Assembly: GCA_009829735.1 (NCBI GenBank)
Contig: CM020618.1
Span: 33,208,894 to 33,272,893 of the forward strand
Direction of reading: 5' to 3'
Length of the DNA stretch: 64,000 nt
Source: Pyropia yezoensis
Taxonomy: Eukaryota > Rhodophyta > Bangiophyceae > Bangiales > Bangiaceae
Position numbers and translations under genes: made by a program. Each line of letters starts with the position of its first letter. Within the stretch, counting starts at the first letter, position 1. The notes under the pieces are model-generated. The model was given only the letters and a program-made list of their open reading frames with translations. It ran no database searches and had not been told where the DNA came from. Below, piece by piece: positions 31,372 to 42,106 of this stretch.

Positions 31372-31890
31372 GCGGCAGCGGTCGTGGACGGGTTAACTGG
31401 TTGGGTCGGGGCTGAGTGGGAGCGGATGTCCGCGCTAAGGAACGATAGCCAGGGCGGCGTTGACGGAAGAGGGCTGGTGGAGCAGGGAGCTTGGAATGGC
31501 GACAGATGGCGTGGCGGGTCGGCCGTGGGCTCGGTGACGGAGGCGACCTGGGAGTGGTGCAACGGTGTTTTTTTCATGGGGATGCCGCAGTGCAAACGGC
31601 TGACACGATGGAGGATGCAAGGGGTTGCAGCGGCAGCGGTTGTGGAGCGATGGAGCTTGTTGTTTGGGGTCAAGTCGGGGCGGACGGCCCTGCTAATGGT
31701 CGACACCAAGGGCGTCGGGCACGGAAGGAGGGTGGTGGAGCGAAAAGCTTGGAATGGCGGCAGGTGGTGTGGCGGGTCGACCATGGGCGCGGTGGCGGCG
31801 GCGACCTGGGAGTGGTGCAGCGGTGTCCTTTCATGGGGATGCTGCAGTGCAAACGGCCAACAGGATGGACAATGCAGGGTGCTGCGGCGG
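31372..31890. repeat. Diverged tandem duplication, unit about 258 bp
   Basis: GCTTGGAATGGCG at 31489 recurs at 31747. Around it, GGCGACCTGGGAGTGGTGCAACGG and GGGATGCCGCAGTGCAAACGGC match GGCGACCTGGGAGTGGTGCAGCGG and GGGATGCTGCAGTGCAAACGGC at the same offset. Two copies are visible. Confidence 0.7.
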
Positions 31891-33175
31891 CGGTGGTCGT
31901 GGTGCCGGCCAGGATGGAAAAGGGAGGTTGCGGCTGCATCGGTCGGGGAGCAGGGGAGCGGACAGCGTTTCGAGGATCTGCGCGGTTGGCACCGCTGCCC
32001 GTGGTTTTGCAGGTACGACTGGCGACAGAGGGGTGTGCCGCGCCAGCTTTTGGCGCCCAGAGCGCTGACGGCGGGGGCGTGCGAGGGCTCGCACGACACA
32101 GCGGGGGTCGTCGTGGCAAGAATGGTAGCATGGGGAGGGAGGTTGGCGGGGCGCTCACTGAACGCTAGGAGGCGCGAGCGCACCGACGCGTTGCGCCGCA
32201 ACCCCACCCAGGCACCGCGGGCGGGGTCGGGTGGGGCGGCGGGACGAGGTCGTCTTCCTGTGTACGCTCCGGTGGCCGTGCGGCTGTGGGATTGGCGGCG
32301 GGCGACCGGGGGCTGGTCACTGCGGAATTGTAGCCTGCGCCGCGGGCGTGGACGGGGAGGGGGGCAAAGCCAAGCCGCCGCCCGCCCTTGCACGCACTGG
32401 CGACCAGACGACGGTGGGGGTTGCGGTGCGGTGCGGGACGATGTTGACCTCCCCGACGTCAGCGGGGTTGCGGCCTGCGCCGCGCTAGTACAATTTGGAG
32501 GGCGGCCGCGCGGGGGGGCGGAGCTCGACCATTTTTCCCCTGTGCCCTGGGGGCCTGGTGGCAGAGGCGTCTGCGGCGCTTACCGGGACTCGCCGTCCCC
32601 TATCGGCAGGGTAAAAGTCGCCCGGGCCGCTTGCAGAGGTGGTGGGGGAGGCGGCTGGGCGGATCGAGGTCGTCCTGCCCTGCGTGCACTGCCGGCCGAG
32701 TGGTGGTTTCTGGGGCTGTGATGGGTGACGACGGGAATGACTGCCCCAGCGGCAGCGGGATCGCGGCCTACGCCGCGGGCTTGGGGGGAAGGGGGGGGGG
32801 AGACGGATCTTGGCCATTCTTTCGTCCGCGCCGAAATGCGGCCTCTGGCAGGCGGGCGTTGCGTCAGGCTTTGACGGGGTCGGTTCAACCGACTTGGTTG
32901 CCCCAGAGGCAGCGGGATCGCTGGTTGTTTTCTTCTGTGAGGGGTGGTCCATTTTTCCCGCCGCCGTCTGTTGGAGCTTGTGTATGTTTTGCATTGTCTC
33001 GGGTCGTGTGTGCCTTGCTCGTACTTTTTTTTCTTTGCAGAGAGCTGTGTTTGACCAGCAGGATGGACTATTGAGATAGCACATGGTGGTGGAATGTTGA
33101 CCAATACGGCACCTGCCGTCGTCGACCTGATCGCCGTGAGGGTCAAAAAACACCATAAAAACGCCGTCGTTGTGA

Positions 33176-34966
33176 GAGTGTTTCCAACAACGTCACGACG
33201 ATCCCGATACCATCTCACGCCAATCTGAATTGAAGCAGCCACGTGGGCGCTGCTGAGTGGAGCAGCGTGGCAAAAGCCGATATATGCAATGGAGTTGCTG
33301 GATCACAGGGGCTACATGATTTCAAGACGGGACAGCTGGCCTTCACGATAGCAAGTGGCTTTCCGCTGCCTTAAAGCAGAAGTGGGGAGGGTTCGCTGTC
33401 GCCTATTGCGTGTTCGATGGTATTATTCAACCTGGGGCAAGCCCCCCCCCGAAGACAGGTGCAAGGCTCGAAAACGAGGAAACATTGTCGACTCTCCTGC
33501 TGAACAAGCGAGACACGCAGCACAAAGCAAGGCAATCTCGTGTATCTCGTCCATACTTTTGTCGAACGTTGCCTAATATGACTGTGCAATGCGACTCTTC
33601 TTGCCACGTGCAGTCCAAACTCGCTCCAATACTCCTGTCCATATGCGAATATACACACTCAAAAGTGTATATAAGTCTGTTTGCGGTCGGTTGGGGTCGT
33701 GTCCGACCGTCTCTGTGCAACGAGCCAATCACCTGACACGGTTTCCCTCGACGCGCCCCGCCTGCGATCAGTGTATGCCGGGAACGGACGGTTGTGACCG
33801 CTCGGTCCATGCGACAACCGACCACGTCGTTTTCTGCATGGTTGACAGTTGCACGCTTCCGCGACTCCATGCGGTGTACCGGCGTCGTTTCCGCAACTTT
33901 CGCACGCTCTATGAGGGGACCACAGCGCGGCGGCTCCATCGTGCCTCCTCTTTTTTTTTTTCGAGGCGCGAGGTTGCGCATTCCCCCCCGCCATGCATGG
34001 ACCCCGCCATGCGAATTATGGTGAACGAGATTCGCCCCCCCCCCCCTCTCTTTTCTTTACCCCTTGCCGGCGCACGCGGCCCCGGCGGCTCTTGCATTCC
34101 CCCCCGGTCGCGTATCACGTGTCTATGCGCAACTCCGGCGGTTGTCGGTCGGTTGACCCTCTTCCCAGGCCCGTGCACGCCCCCACCTCGGGTTTTGCGT
34201 CTCCGTCTCCACGCTTTACGCGTGTCACCCCCCCGCTCTCCCCTGCGCGTCGCCAAGCCAGCCACCGCCGTCTACGCAGCCGCGCCTTCCCCGACGCCCC
34301 CCCTCATCGCCCCACGCCCGCCCCACGGCCGCAGGAGGGTGCCAACAGTGGACAGGGGCGGCCCCCGGTGGTCGCCTTTGGCGTGGCGGCAACGCCCCGC
34401 CTCGTGTCGGCCCTGATTCTCATTGGGCACGCCAATCCGGTCGCAACCCCTCCCCGCCGCTTGCTGCCCAGAGTACTGTTGGGCCCCCTCCCCCCCACAT
34501 CGCTCCCGCCCAATGGAACTGTGCGGGCGTTTCCTCTTCAACCCCCCCTGTGGGCACCAACGCCCATGGGCGCTGCCGTGCTGGTTGGCCACACGAGGTG
34601 TCTCGGCCGAGGGTGTCGCGTGACCCCCCGACAATTTCCAGGGGCGGGACGTGAGCCTTGCGGGGGTGCTTCCTCCCCCCCCCCCCCCCCCCCCATGACC
34701 ACGCCCCCCCCTTCCCACCACACGCCCCACCTGCGCTCTGTCGTCGACACGGATCCCCACTTCGCGCCACCGCTGTCGGGAGGCGTTTCCCACCGGCCGC
34801 TCTGGCCCACGTCTGCACTGTTTGCGAGGCAGTCGCCCGCGGGGTGGTCGCCGGCGGGGGGTCGCCAACTCTCCTCGCCCGATTTCCACTTGGCCGCACG
34901 GTCGTCGCGGTTGGCCCCCAGCACGTGGGTGAGCCACACTAGCGACCCCATCGTTGGCGCCCACAT
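33176..34966 (+). repeat. Left inverted arm of element A (1791 bp)
   Basis: Reverse complement of 38969-40759. It has no gene. Within it an AT-rich palindrome, ATACACACTCAAAAGTGTAT (33651-33670), continues into a TATA-like TGTATATAAG, and a poly-T precedes GAGGCGCGAGG near 33960. The arm ends at GGCGCCCACAT; the junction with the interior shows short microhomology (GCGCC-CAC) to the sequence at the matching place in element B. Confidence 0.9.
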
Positions 34967-35096
34967 CGGAGCGCCGCGCCGCCATCGCGGCCGAAGCCGC
35001 GGCGCCGCTGTACTTGTCTGACTCGCGCAAGACACGCCACGCCGGTAGCCAGTGGATTGCCCTGGACTCCAACGACTTGAGGGCCGGGTTGGGGAC

Positions 35097-36137
35097 TTAC
35101 TTCCCGGCCCTCATTGCCTCGTAGATGTCGCGCCTCTCAAACTTGGCCATCATGGCCAGCTCCATGTCCTGCTCGGAGGGGTTCCCAGTCAGGTTCTTGC
35201 TCTCCACGTAGACGCGGGCGCACACCAGGCGCATGACCTTCTCCGACAGCTTCTGGTAGTACCGCTGGACGCCCGTAGACTCGCGAATGACGCGCAGATG
35301 AGGGCCGCGCCCCACCCCCCCGTGAGCGGCCCTCATGCGGGCCATGCGCCGCTGGAGGTTGGCCGTCACTACCGCAAAGAACTCCTTCCCCTTCTGGTCC
35401 GTCCCCACCACAGCGTCCTCCGACTCCTCGAGCCACGCCTTGCTCAGCTGTACGCGCTCGACGTCGGAGTAGGGGATCCCGTGGGTGTGGACGCGAGCTC
35501 CCAATCCAGGTCCGCCATCGCCCGCAGCCGTTCCGCCTCCGCGGCTTCCGCGGCCGCTCTCGTCGCGGCCACGACCGCGGCCTCGAGACCCCCCCGGACC
35601 AACGGCGGGGCCAGCACTGCCGGCCCCGCCCCCCCCGCCGGCACCACCTCCCCCGACGGCGGCCCCGGCGGCGGCGACGCCGGCGGCGACACGGGCGGCG
35701 ACACCGGCGGCGACACCAGCGGCGCCGGCTGCTGCGGCTCCTCGGCCCCTCTGGGGGTGGGGGCCGCCAACGCCACGACGGGCGCCTCCTCCCGATCGTC
35801 GCCGTGCACGGGCCCCGGCCGCTGCGGCTGCGGCCTCTTCGTCCTCGTCCCCGTCGCCGTCGGTGACTGCATCGTCGTCCCAGGTAGAGCTGGGGCGGCC
35901 GCCTGTTGGTGGTGGCCGACCGCCTCTGGCGCGGGCGCGGCCACCGCGGGATGGCCGGTCGTAGTTGCCTGCGTGACGGCGGCGGCCGCGCCCGGTGGCG
36001 GCCCCACTGCCTGTGGACGTTGCCCCGCTGTCGGGGCTGCCGGCGCGAGGGTCCCCGCCAGCACCGCCGGCACTGCCGGCACCGCCGGCGTGCCCCCCTC
36101 CTCTCGACTGTCCTCCAAAGAAGGGGGAAGAGGACAT
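35097..36137 (-). CDS. Transposon-encoded Myb/SANT-like DNA-binding protein (element A)
   Basis: 346 residues from the ATG at 36137 (MSSSPFFGGQSRGGG). The first ~215 are Gly/Ala/Arg-rich with an acidic patch (DDDAVTDGDGDEDEE). The C-terminal part carries the domain found in the second protein of many PIF/Harbinger elements: YSDVERVQLSKAWLEESEDA, then GTDQKGKEFFAVVTANLQRR, then HLRVIRESTGVQRYYQKLSEKV. It matches the plant pattern (V-x-L-x-x-AW-x-x-x-S-x-D-x-x-x-GTDQ-x-x-x-x-F). Such proteins bind the transposon ends and bring the transposase into the nucleus. The frame is intact. It could also be the 3' part of a longer protein, because the frame is open upstream to 38432 and the repeat protein overlaps it in another frame. 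In element B the corresponding part is scrambled and only a fragment near 45975-46060 is left. Confidence 0.7.
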   Translation of the reverse strand: MSSSPFFGGQSRGGGHAGGAGSAGGAGGDPRAGSPDSGATSTGSGAATGRGRRRHAGNYDRPSRGGRARARGGRPPPTGGRPSSTWDDDAVTDGDGDEDEEAAAAAAGARARRRSGGGARRGVGGPHPQRGRGAAAAGAAGVAAGVAARVAAGVAAAGAAVGGGGAGGGGGAGSAGPAVGPGGSRGRGRGRDESGRGSRGGGTAAGDGGPGLGARVHTHGIPYSDVERVQLSKAWLEESEDAVVGTDQKGKEFFAVVTANLQRRMARMRAAHGGVGRGPHLRVIRESTGVQRYYQKLSEKVMRLVCARVYVESKNLTGNPSEQDMELAMMAKFERRDIYEAMRAGK

Positions 36138-38432
36138 GGCGGACCCGTAGCGGGTGTTGCTGCTGCTGCTGCTGCTGCCGGTGACCCCGGCAGCAATGGG
36201 CGATCTTGCGCTGGCCAACTGCTCGAGGATGGCCGCAGTGCTGGGCCGGTGCCGCTCGGCCCACCCAGGGGAGTCCCTCGCACGCCGCCTCGCGGGGAGC
36301 CCTCCACCGGGCCCGCAGCAGCTCCTCGAGCGCTTGCCTCGAGAAGCCTCTCCGACGGCGCCAATGGCAACAATCTCTGCTGGCCGCTCCCCAGCGCGGA
36401 AGACGACAGCTGGTTGCTGCCCAGGGCCGCCTCCCCCGCTATCTGGGCAGTCGGCGGCCCCTGCCCAACGCCAATCGACGGCGGCCCTTGGACCCGCGGA
36501 GTCGTCCGCCCCCCTAGCTGGGTGCTGGGCCACCCGCTCGGTGCAGCCTGGTTGCTGCCAGCCAGGGGCGGCCGGTGATCCCTTCGAGGGCTGCTCGGCC
36601 GCCCTTGCTGCTGCTGCTGCTGCTGGTTGTCCGGCCGGTTCGGCTCCGCCTGGCCGCCGCCAAAGAGCGGCGGCCCCTCCCAATAGCGGGGACTGGCCGG
36701 CCGCCCCTGTTGGTGGGTGCCCGGCCGGCTCGGCCCCGCCTGGCCGCCGCCAAACAACGGCGGCCGGGCGTCCCTGCGTGGGCTCGTCAGCCGCCCTTGC
36801 TGCTGCTCCTGCGGGTAGTGCTCCCACCGGCTGGGCCCCGCCTGGCCGTCCCCAAACAGCCGCGGCCGATCGTCCCTGCGTGGGCTCGTCGGCCGCCCTT
36901 GCTGCTGCTCCTGCGGGTAGTGCTCCCACCGGCTGGGCCCCGCCTGGCCGTCCCCAAACAGCCGCGGCCGATCGTCCCTGCGTGGGCTCGTCGGCCGCCC
37001 TTGCTGCTGCTCCTGCGGGTAGTGCTCCCACCGGCTGGGCCCCGCCTGGCCGTCCCCAAACAGCCGCGGCCGATCGTCCCTGCGTGGGCTCGTCGGCCGC
37101 CCTTGCTGCTGCTCCTGCGGGTAGTGCTCCCACCGGCTGGGCCCCGCCTGGCCGTCCCCAAACAGCCGCGGCCGATCGTCCCTGCGTGGGCTCGTCGGCC
37201 GCCCTTGCTGCTGCTCCTGCGGGTAGTGCTCCCACCGGCTGGGCCCCGCCTGGCCGTCCCCAAACAGCCGCGGCCGATCGTCCCTGCGTGGGCTCGTCGG
37301 CCGCCCTTGCTGCTGCTCCTGCGGGTAGTGCTCCCACCGGCTGGGCCCCGCCTGGCCGTCCCCAAACAGCCGCGGCCGATCGTCCCTGCGTGGGCTCGTC
37401 GGCCGCCCTTGCTGCTGCTCCTGCGGGTAGTGCTCCCACCGGCTGGGCCCCGCCTGGCCGTCCCCAAACAGCCGCGGCCGATCGTCCCTGCGTGGGCTCG
37501 TCGGCCGCCTTTGCTCCTGCTGCTGCTGCTGGTCTTGCCACCGGCTTGGCCGAGAATGGCCCCCTCCAAACAGCGGCGGCCCCTCCCAATAGCGGGGACT
37601 GCTCGGCCGCCCTGGCTGATGGTGCCACCGGGTCGGTCCCCCCTGGCCCTGGCCGCCGCCGCCAACCAGCGGCGGCCCCTCCCAGCGGGGAGCGGTCGGC
37701 CGCCCCAGATGGGCGTTGGTCCACCCGCCCGGCGCCGCCTGGCCGCCGCCGTCGTTCAACGGCTCTTCTGTCGGTTGGCGCTGGCGCCCGGTGTCCCACT
37801 CCGTCGGTACCGCCCGCCCCGCCGGCGATCGGTCGGCCCAGGGGCCGCCCTGCGGCCCCGTCAGCAGAGGCGGCACGTCCTGCTTCGGGGGAGTGGCCGC
37901 CCAAGGACAGCGACACGTCCAATGGCACAGAGCGTGGTCCAGCTCCGCCCGCTGCGCTCGCCGACACTGCCAGCACAGACGGCGGAAGGCCCTCCGCAGC
38001 TCCGTCTTCGTCAGGTGCCGCCCGCGGCCTGCCCACCACAGGCTTCCGCGCTCCCCAAACGGTGGCTGAGCTGCCCACGGGCAGCCGCACCGCCAGTGAC
38101 AGAGGAGATACTCCGGCCCCGTGATCTGCGCACGACGACAGCGCGCGCAGAGGGGCCGGAGCCCTCGACGGCGCTGGTCCTTGCTTATCTGCCGCGCCGG
38201 CGGACCCCCGTGGTTCCGCTCCCGCCCCCCCCCCCCTCCGCCACCCCTGTCCCCTCCCGCGCCGCGGGTGGCTGCGCCCATGGTGCTCGAGGTGCGGAAA
38301 AGGCGGCACAGGAGAGTGCTGCTCGCGTGGGAAAGTGGGGGAAAGGGAATCGGGGCCGTCGTACGGCCCCCAATGTGCAGAGTGGTAGCGTTGTGACGAC
38401 TGAGCGCGACGAACGTTGTAGCCAGCGTTCAT
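35444..38432 (-). CDS. Transposon accessory protein with twin Cys modules and 34-residue repeats (element A, frameshifted)
   Basis: By comparison with element B the start is the ATG at 38432 (MNAGYNVRRAQ). In A a C-run length change near 38225-38237 moves the reading to the frame that is open from 38281 to 35444. That frame contains two modules of identical spacing, C-x2-C-x12-C-x3-C-x-C (LCARCRRAQ ... CHWRCGCPWAA and LCWQCRRAQ ... CHWTCRCPWAA; about 38150-37905), likely metal-binding. After a Pro/Gly linker come seven near-identical 34-residue (102-bp) repeats with the core RPRLFGDGQAGPSRWEHYPQ (about 36790-37510) and diverged copies on either side. The last third overlaps the Myb/SANT frame and is probably not all translated. 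I do not know the family; it is inferred to be a transposon accessory protein from its place in A and B. Confidence 0.55.
36790..37510 (-). repeat. Tandem 102-bp repeat inside element A, about 7 copies
   Basis: The unit GGCCGTCCCCAAACAGCCGC recurs every 102 bases, first near 36843 and last near 37456, with almost no divergence. As 102 is divisible by 3, all three frames read through, which explains the several long overlapping frames here. Element B has the same array with indels (about 47275-47890). Confidence 0.9.
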
Positions 38433-38968
38433 GGCCTCATAGAGTGGTCGATGAAGTGCGCGTCGACCACAGGCCCACAGAGCACGTCAGCCGCCCAGGG
38501 TGCGGCCGGACGACCCCCCTCCCCCGACGCACCGGGGCGCGCGTGGGGGGTGCGGACAAGTGTGGGCCCGCATGCGGCCAATAGGCCGCCCCCGGTGCAG
38601 GTGTCGTCCGTCTGGACGGCGGCCGGCAGCGGCTGGCAGCGGCCGCCACTGTCGGGGGCGGGGCTGCAGCCACACCGGCAATGACGGCAAAGAGGGAGAA
38701 AAAGGCGGCTTGCAGCAGCATAGAGCGTGTGGCCGCGGGGGCGGCGCCCCTTCGCGTATGGCCGCCCGAGAGGAGTGGCCGCCCCAACCAACCGCTGCAA
38801 CCGTGCGGCCGCGAGAGGAGTGGCGGAGATGCGGCGTGGCAACCGGGGAGGCCGAAACGAGGGGGGATGATGACCCTTTTCGGCCTCCAGGCCGCCAGGC
38901 CGCCCTGCATGCAGGTGGAGGCGGCCCCTTCACCGGGGTCGCGGCCGATCCTACCGTTGCGGCCGCCA

Positions 38969-40759
38969 ATGTGGGCGCCAACGATGGGGTCGCTAGTGTG
39001 GCTCACCTACGTGCTGGGGGCCAACCGCGACAACCGTGCGGCCAAGTGGAAATCGGGCGAGGAGAGTTGGCGACCCCCCGCCGGCGACCACCCCGCGGGC
39101 GACTGCCTCGCAAACAGTGCAGACGTGGGCCAGAGCGGCCTGTGGGAAACGCCTCCCGACAGCGGTGGCGCGAAGTGGGGATCCGTGTCGACGACAGAGC
39201 GCAGGTGGGGCGTGTGGTGGGAAGGGGGGGGGCGTGGTCATGTGGGGGGAGGGGGGGGGGAGGAAGCACCCCCGCAAGGCTCACGTCCCGCCCCTGGAAA
39301 TTGTCGGGGGGTCACGCGACACCCTCGGCCGAGACACCTCGTGTGGCCAACCAGCACGGCAGCGCCCATGGGCGTTGGTGCCCACAGGGGGGGTTGAAGA
39401 GGAAACGCCCGCACAGCTCCATTGGGCGGGAGCGATGTGGGGGGGAGGGGGCCCAACAGTACTCTGGGCAGTAAGCGGCGGGGAGGGGTTGCGACCGGAT
39501 TGGCGTGCCCAATGAGAATCAGGGCCGACACGAGGCGGGGCGTTGCCGCCACGCCAAAGGCGACCACCGGGGGCCGCCCCTGTCCACTGTTGGCACCCTC
39601 CTGCGGCCGTGGGGCGGGCGTGGGGCGATGAGGGGGGGCGTCGGGGAAGGCGCGGCTGCGTAGACGGCGGTGGCTGGCTTGGCGACGCGCAGGGGAGAGC
39701 GGGGGGGTGACACGCGTAAAGCGTGGAGACGGAGACGCAAAACCCGAGGTGGGGGCGTGCACGGGCCTGGGAAGAGGGTCAACCGACCGACAACCGCCGG
39801 AGTTGCGCATAGACACGTGATACGCGACCGGGGGGGAATGCAAGAGCCGCCGGGGCCGCGTGCGCCGGCAAGGGGTAAAGAAAAGAGAGGGGGGGGGGGG
39901 CGAATCTCGTTCACCATAATTCGCATGGCGGGGTCCATGCATGGCGGGGGGGAATGCGCAACCTCGCGCCTCGAAAAAAAAAAAGAGGAGGCACGATGGA
40001 GCCGCCGCGCTGTGGTCCCCTCATAGAGCGTGCGAAAGTTGCGGAAACGACGCCGGTACACCGCATGGAGTCGCGGAAGCGTGCAACTGTCAACCATGCA
40101 GAAAACGACGTGGTCGGTTGTCGCATGGACCGAGCGGTCACAACCGTCCGTTCCCGGCATACACTGATCGCAGGCGGGGCGCGTCGAGGGAAACCGTGTC
40201 AGGTGATTGGCTCGTTGCACAGAGACGGTCGGACACGACCCCAACCGACCGCAAACAGACTTATATACACTTTTGAGTGTGTATATTCGCATATGGACAG
40301 GAGTATTGGAGCGAGTTTGGACTGCACGTGGCAAGAAGAGTCGCATTGCACAGTCATATTAGGCAACGTTCGACAAAAGTATGGACGAGATACACGAGAT
40401 TGCCTTGCTTTGTGCTGCGTGTCTCGCTTGTTCAGCAGGAGAGTCGACAATGTTTCCTCGTTTTCGAGCCTTGTACCTGTCTTCGGGGGGGGGCTTGCCC
40501 CAGGTTGAATAATACCATCGAACACGCAATAGGCGACAGCGAACCCTCCCCACTTCTGCTTTAAGGCAGCGGAAAGCCACTTGCTATCGTGAAGGCCAGC
40601 TGTCCCGTCTTAAAATCATGTAGCCCCTGTGATCCAGCAACTCCATTGCATATATCGGCTTTTGCCACGCTGCTCCACTCAGCAGCGCCCACGTGGCTGC
40701 TTCAATTCAGATTGGCGTGAGATGGTATCGGAATCGTCGTGACGTTGTTGGAAACACTC
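38969..40759 (-). repeat. Right inverted arm of element A (1791 bp)
   Basis: Nearly identical to the right ends of elements B and C and, inverted, to the left arm of A. Differences seen are mostly one-base changes in G or C runs. No gene is supported on either strand; the long frames here are mirrored in the left arm and mean little. Confidence 0.9.
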
Positions 40760-41047
40760 TGAGCAACAACACCGAGAAAAAAATATGCGTTGTGATGTTC
40801 AGAGTGTTTCCAACAACGTCACGACGATCTCGATACCATCTCTCATACATTTTCGCAGCTTTCAATTGAGCCCACACGTGGCTTCCAAACGTCTCTCGGC
40901 CAATGAGAGCCCAGCGGGGGCTTGTTGGCCGCCGCTGGGGTCCGGTCGCGGCCCACATCGGCCAGATTCGGGCCTCCGTTTCGGGTTCAGACGCGAATGG
41001 AGTTGATGGAGTTGTTTCAAGTCGTGCGAGCCACGTTTCCGCAGAAG

Positions 41048-41116
41048 ATCGTCACGACGATGTCGGAAACGATCTCCCCCCCCCTACTTCGTTGCAGAGA
41101 TCGTCGTGACGATCTC
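41048..41116. repeat. Sub-terminal palindromes of element B
   Basis: ATCGTCACGACGAT (41048-41061) and the 20-bp palindrome GAGATCGTCGTGACGATCTC (41097-41116) share the core CGTCACGACGAT found in the terminal repeats. A further GTCGTGACGATCG lies near 44512. They are candidate binding sites for the transposase or the Myb-like protein. Confidence 0.6.
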
Positions 41117-41499
41117 GTTTCGGGTTATGGGAGCGTTTATTGCCGTTTTTAACGCTAGAACGGGGCCCTGCGTGAAAGATTCGCGACCCTCTCGAAAGTG
41201 TCTGGACGCAATCTGGAAGTCTGCAGGATTGGATGATTGGGCATATGGCGCGTGGTCGTGTGGATCCGCAGCGGTCCGTTGGGCACGAGTCCTGGTGGTC
41301 GCCCCCCCCCCCTCTCGGATCCCCCACACCGCACCCACGTATTCTACGCATCGACGTGGTCCGTTCAAATCATACGCACGCCGCCGGACGCCACTCCGGC
41401 GAGCGTACCCACAACACCCCCGGCAAAATAACAAAAAATACAACATTTCGTGCAGGGCCCCGCCCCCGGCGCGGGCCCGCGCTGGCGGAGGGGGGGCCG

Positions 41500-41980
41500 C
41501 CCCCCCCCCCACAACAGGCTCCCACGGGGGGGGGCTGGGTGGGGAGGGGCGTGCACACCCCCCGCAGCACGTTTGGCACGGGGGGGGGGCTTCCAGCGGT
41601 GGAATGGGGGGGGGGGCGTCGCGGGGAGGGGCGTGCACCCCCCCCGGAGCACGTTCCTGCGGGGGGGGGGGCCTCCCGCGGGGGATTGGGGGGGGGGGCG
41701 CGTGCACCCCCCCCGGGGGACGCTGCTGCGGGGAGGGGGGCATCCAGGGGTGGATCTGGGGGGGCTTCGCGGGCCGCGTGGGACGGCTCACGTCGTACCA
41801 GCGACGTGACCACCACTGTCGTGACGCTCATCGCCGTCACCACCGTCGTCACCGCCGTCGTCGGTCTGTTCGTGGGCGACGGCCCACCACCGTCGTGACG
41901 CTCATCGCCGTCACCACCGTCGTCACCACCGTCGTCACCGCCGTCGTCGGTCTGTTTGTGGGCCGCGTGCGACGGCCCAC
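41500..41980. repeat. G-rich minisatellite and CGTCACCAC repeats
   Basis: Bases 41500-41770 are diverged units with GGGGAGGGGCGTGCACCCCC-like cores and long G runs. 41815-41975 is a duplicated block of about 78 bp (CGTCGTGACGCTCATCGCCGTCACC...). Both lie in the leader of the transposase gene. Confidence 0.7.
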
Positions 41981-42106
41981 CACGCATCGGCAGGCCCACC
42001 ACCGTCGCCACCTCCGCCACCGTCGCCACCTCCACCACTGTCGTCTCCGCCGCCACCGTGTGTGTGCTGGGGGTTGGGAGGTGTGGTGGGGCTGCATTTT
42101 TGGAAG

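Larger units (their letters stand above)
30317..33175. other. Gene-poor, repeat-containing region
   Basis: No recognisable gene. A short interstitial run of CCCGAA units lies at 30573-30590. One plus-strand frame (30904-31361) and a 258-bp tandem duplication are listed separately. Diverged copies of a second unit are visible at about 32230-32370 and 32670-32800 (CGTCCTGC/CGTCTTCC..., TGCGCCGCGGGC/TACGCCGCGGGC). The region ends at the target duplication of element A. Confidence 0.4.
33173..40762. mobile_element. Element A: PIF/Harbinger-like fold-back derivative, with TGA target duplication
   Basis: The element proper is 33176-40759 (7584 bp), beginning GAGTGTTTCCAACAACGTCA and ending in its reverse complement, flanked by TGA on both sides (33173-33175, 40760-40762). 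A 3-bp duplication is typical of PIF/Harbinger. Its first 1791 bp are an inverted copy of its last 1791 bp, with near-complete identity. The middle and right half (from about 34970) match the right half of element B in order and orientation and carry the minus-strand accessory frames. No transposase gene is present, so the element can move only if a transposase is supplied in trans. Confidence 0.88.

Noticed and set aside
30682-32721. Plus-strand frame of 679 codons
   Set aside because: It spans a diverged tandem duplication and is low complexity; no domain, and the two repeat units are not conserved at the protein level.
33589-35021. Frames in the 1.8-kb arms (e.g. 33589-34416, 33993-35021 and their mirrors)
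   Set aside because: Repeated in every arm but broken by indels in G runs in B and C, Pro/Arg low complexity, no conserved motif.
36790-37510. CRISPR-like regular repeats
   Set aside because: The units are contiguous 102-bp tandem copies without unique spacers, in a eukaryotic transposon.
36154-38584. Plus-strand frames of 650-670 codons across the element A repeat array
   Set aside because: Antisense to the 102-bp repeats, which keep every frame open; no domain is seen.
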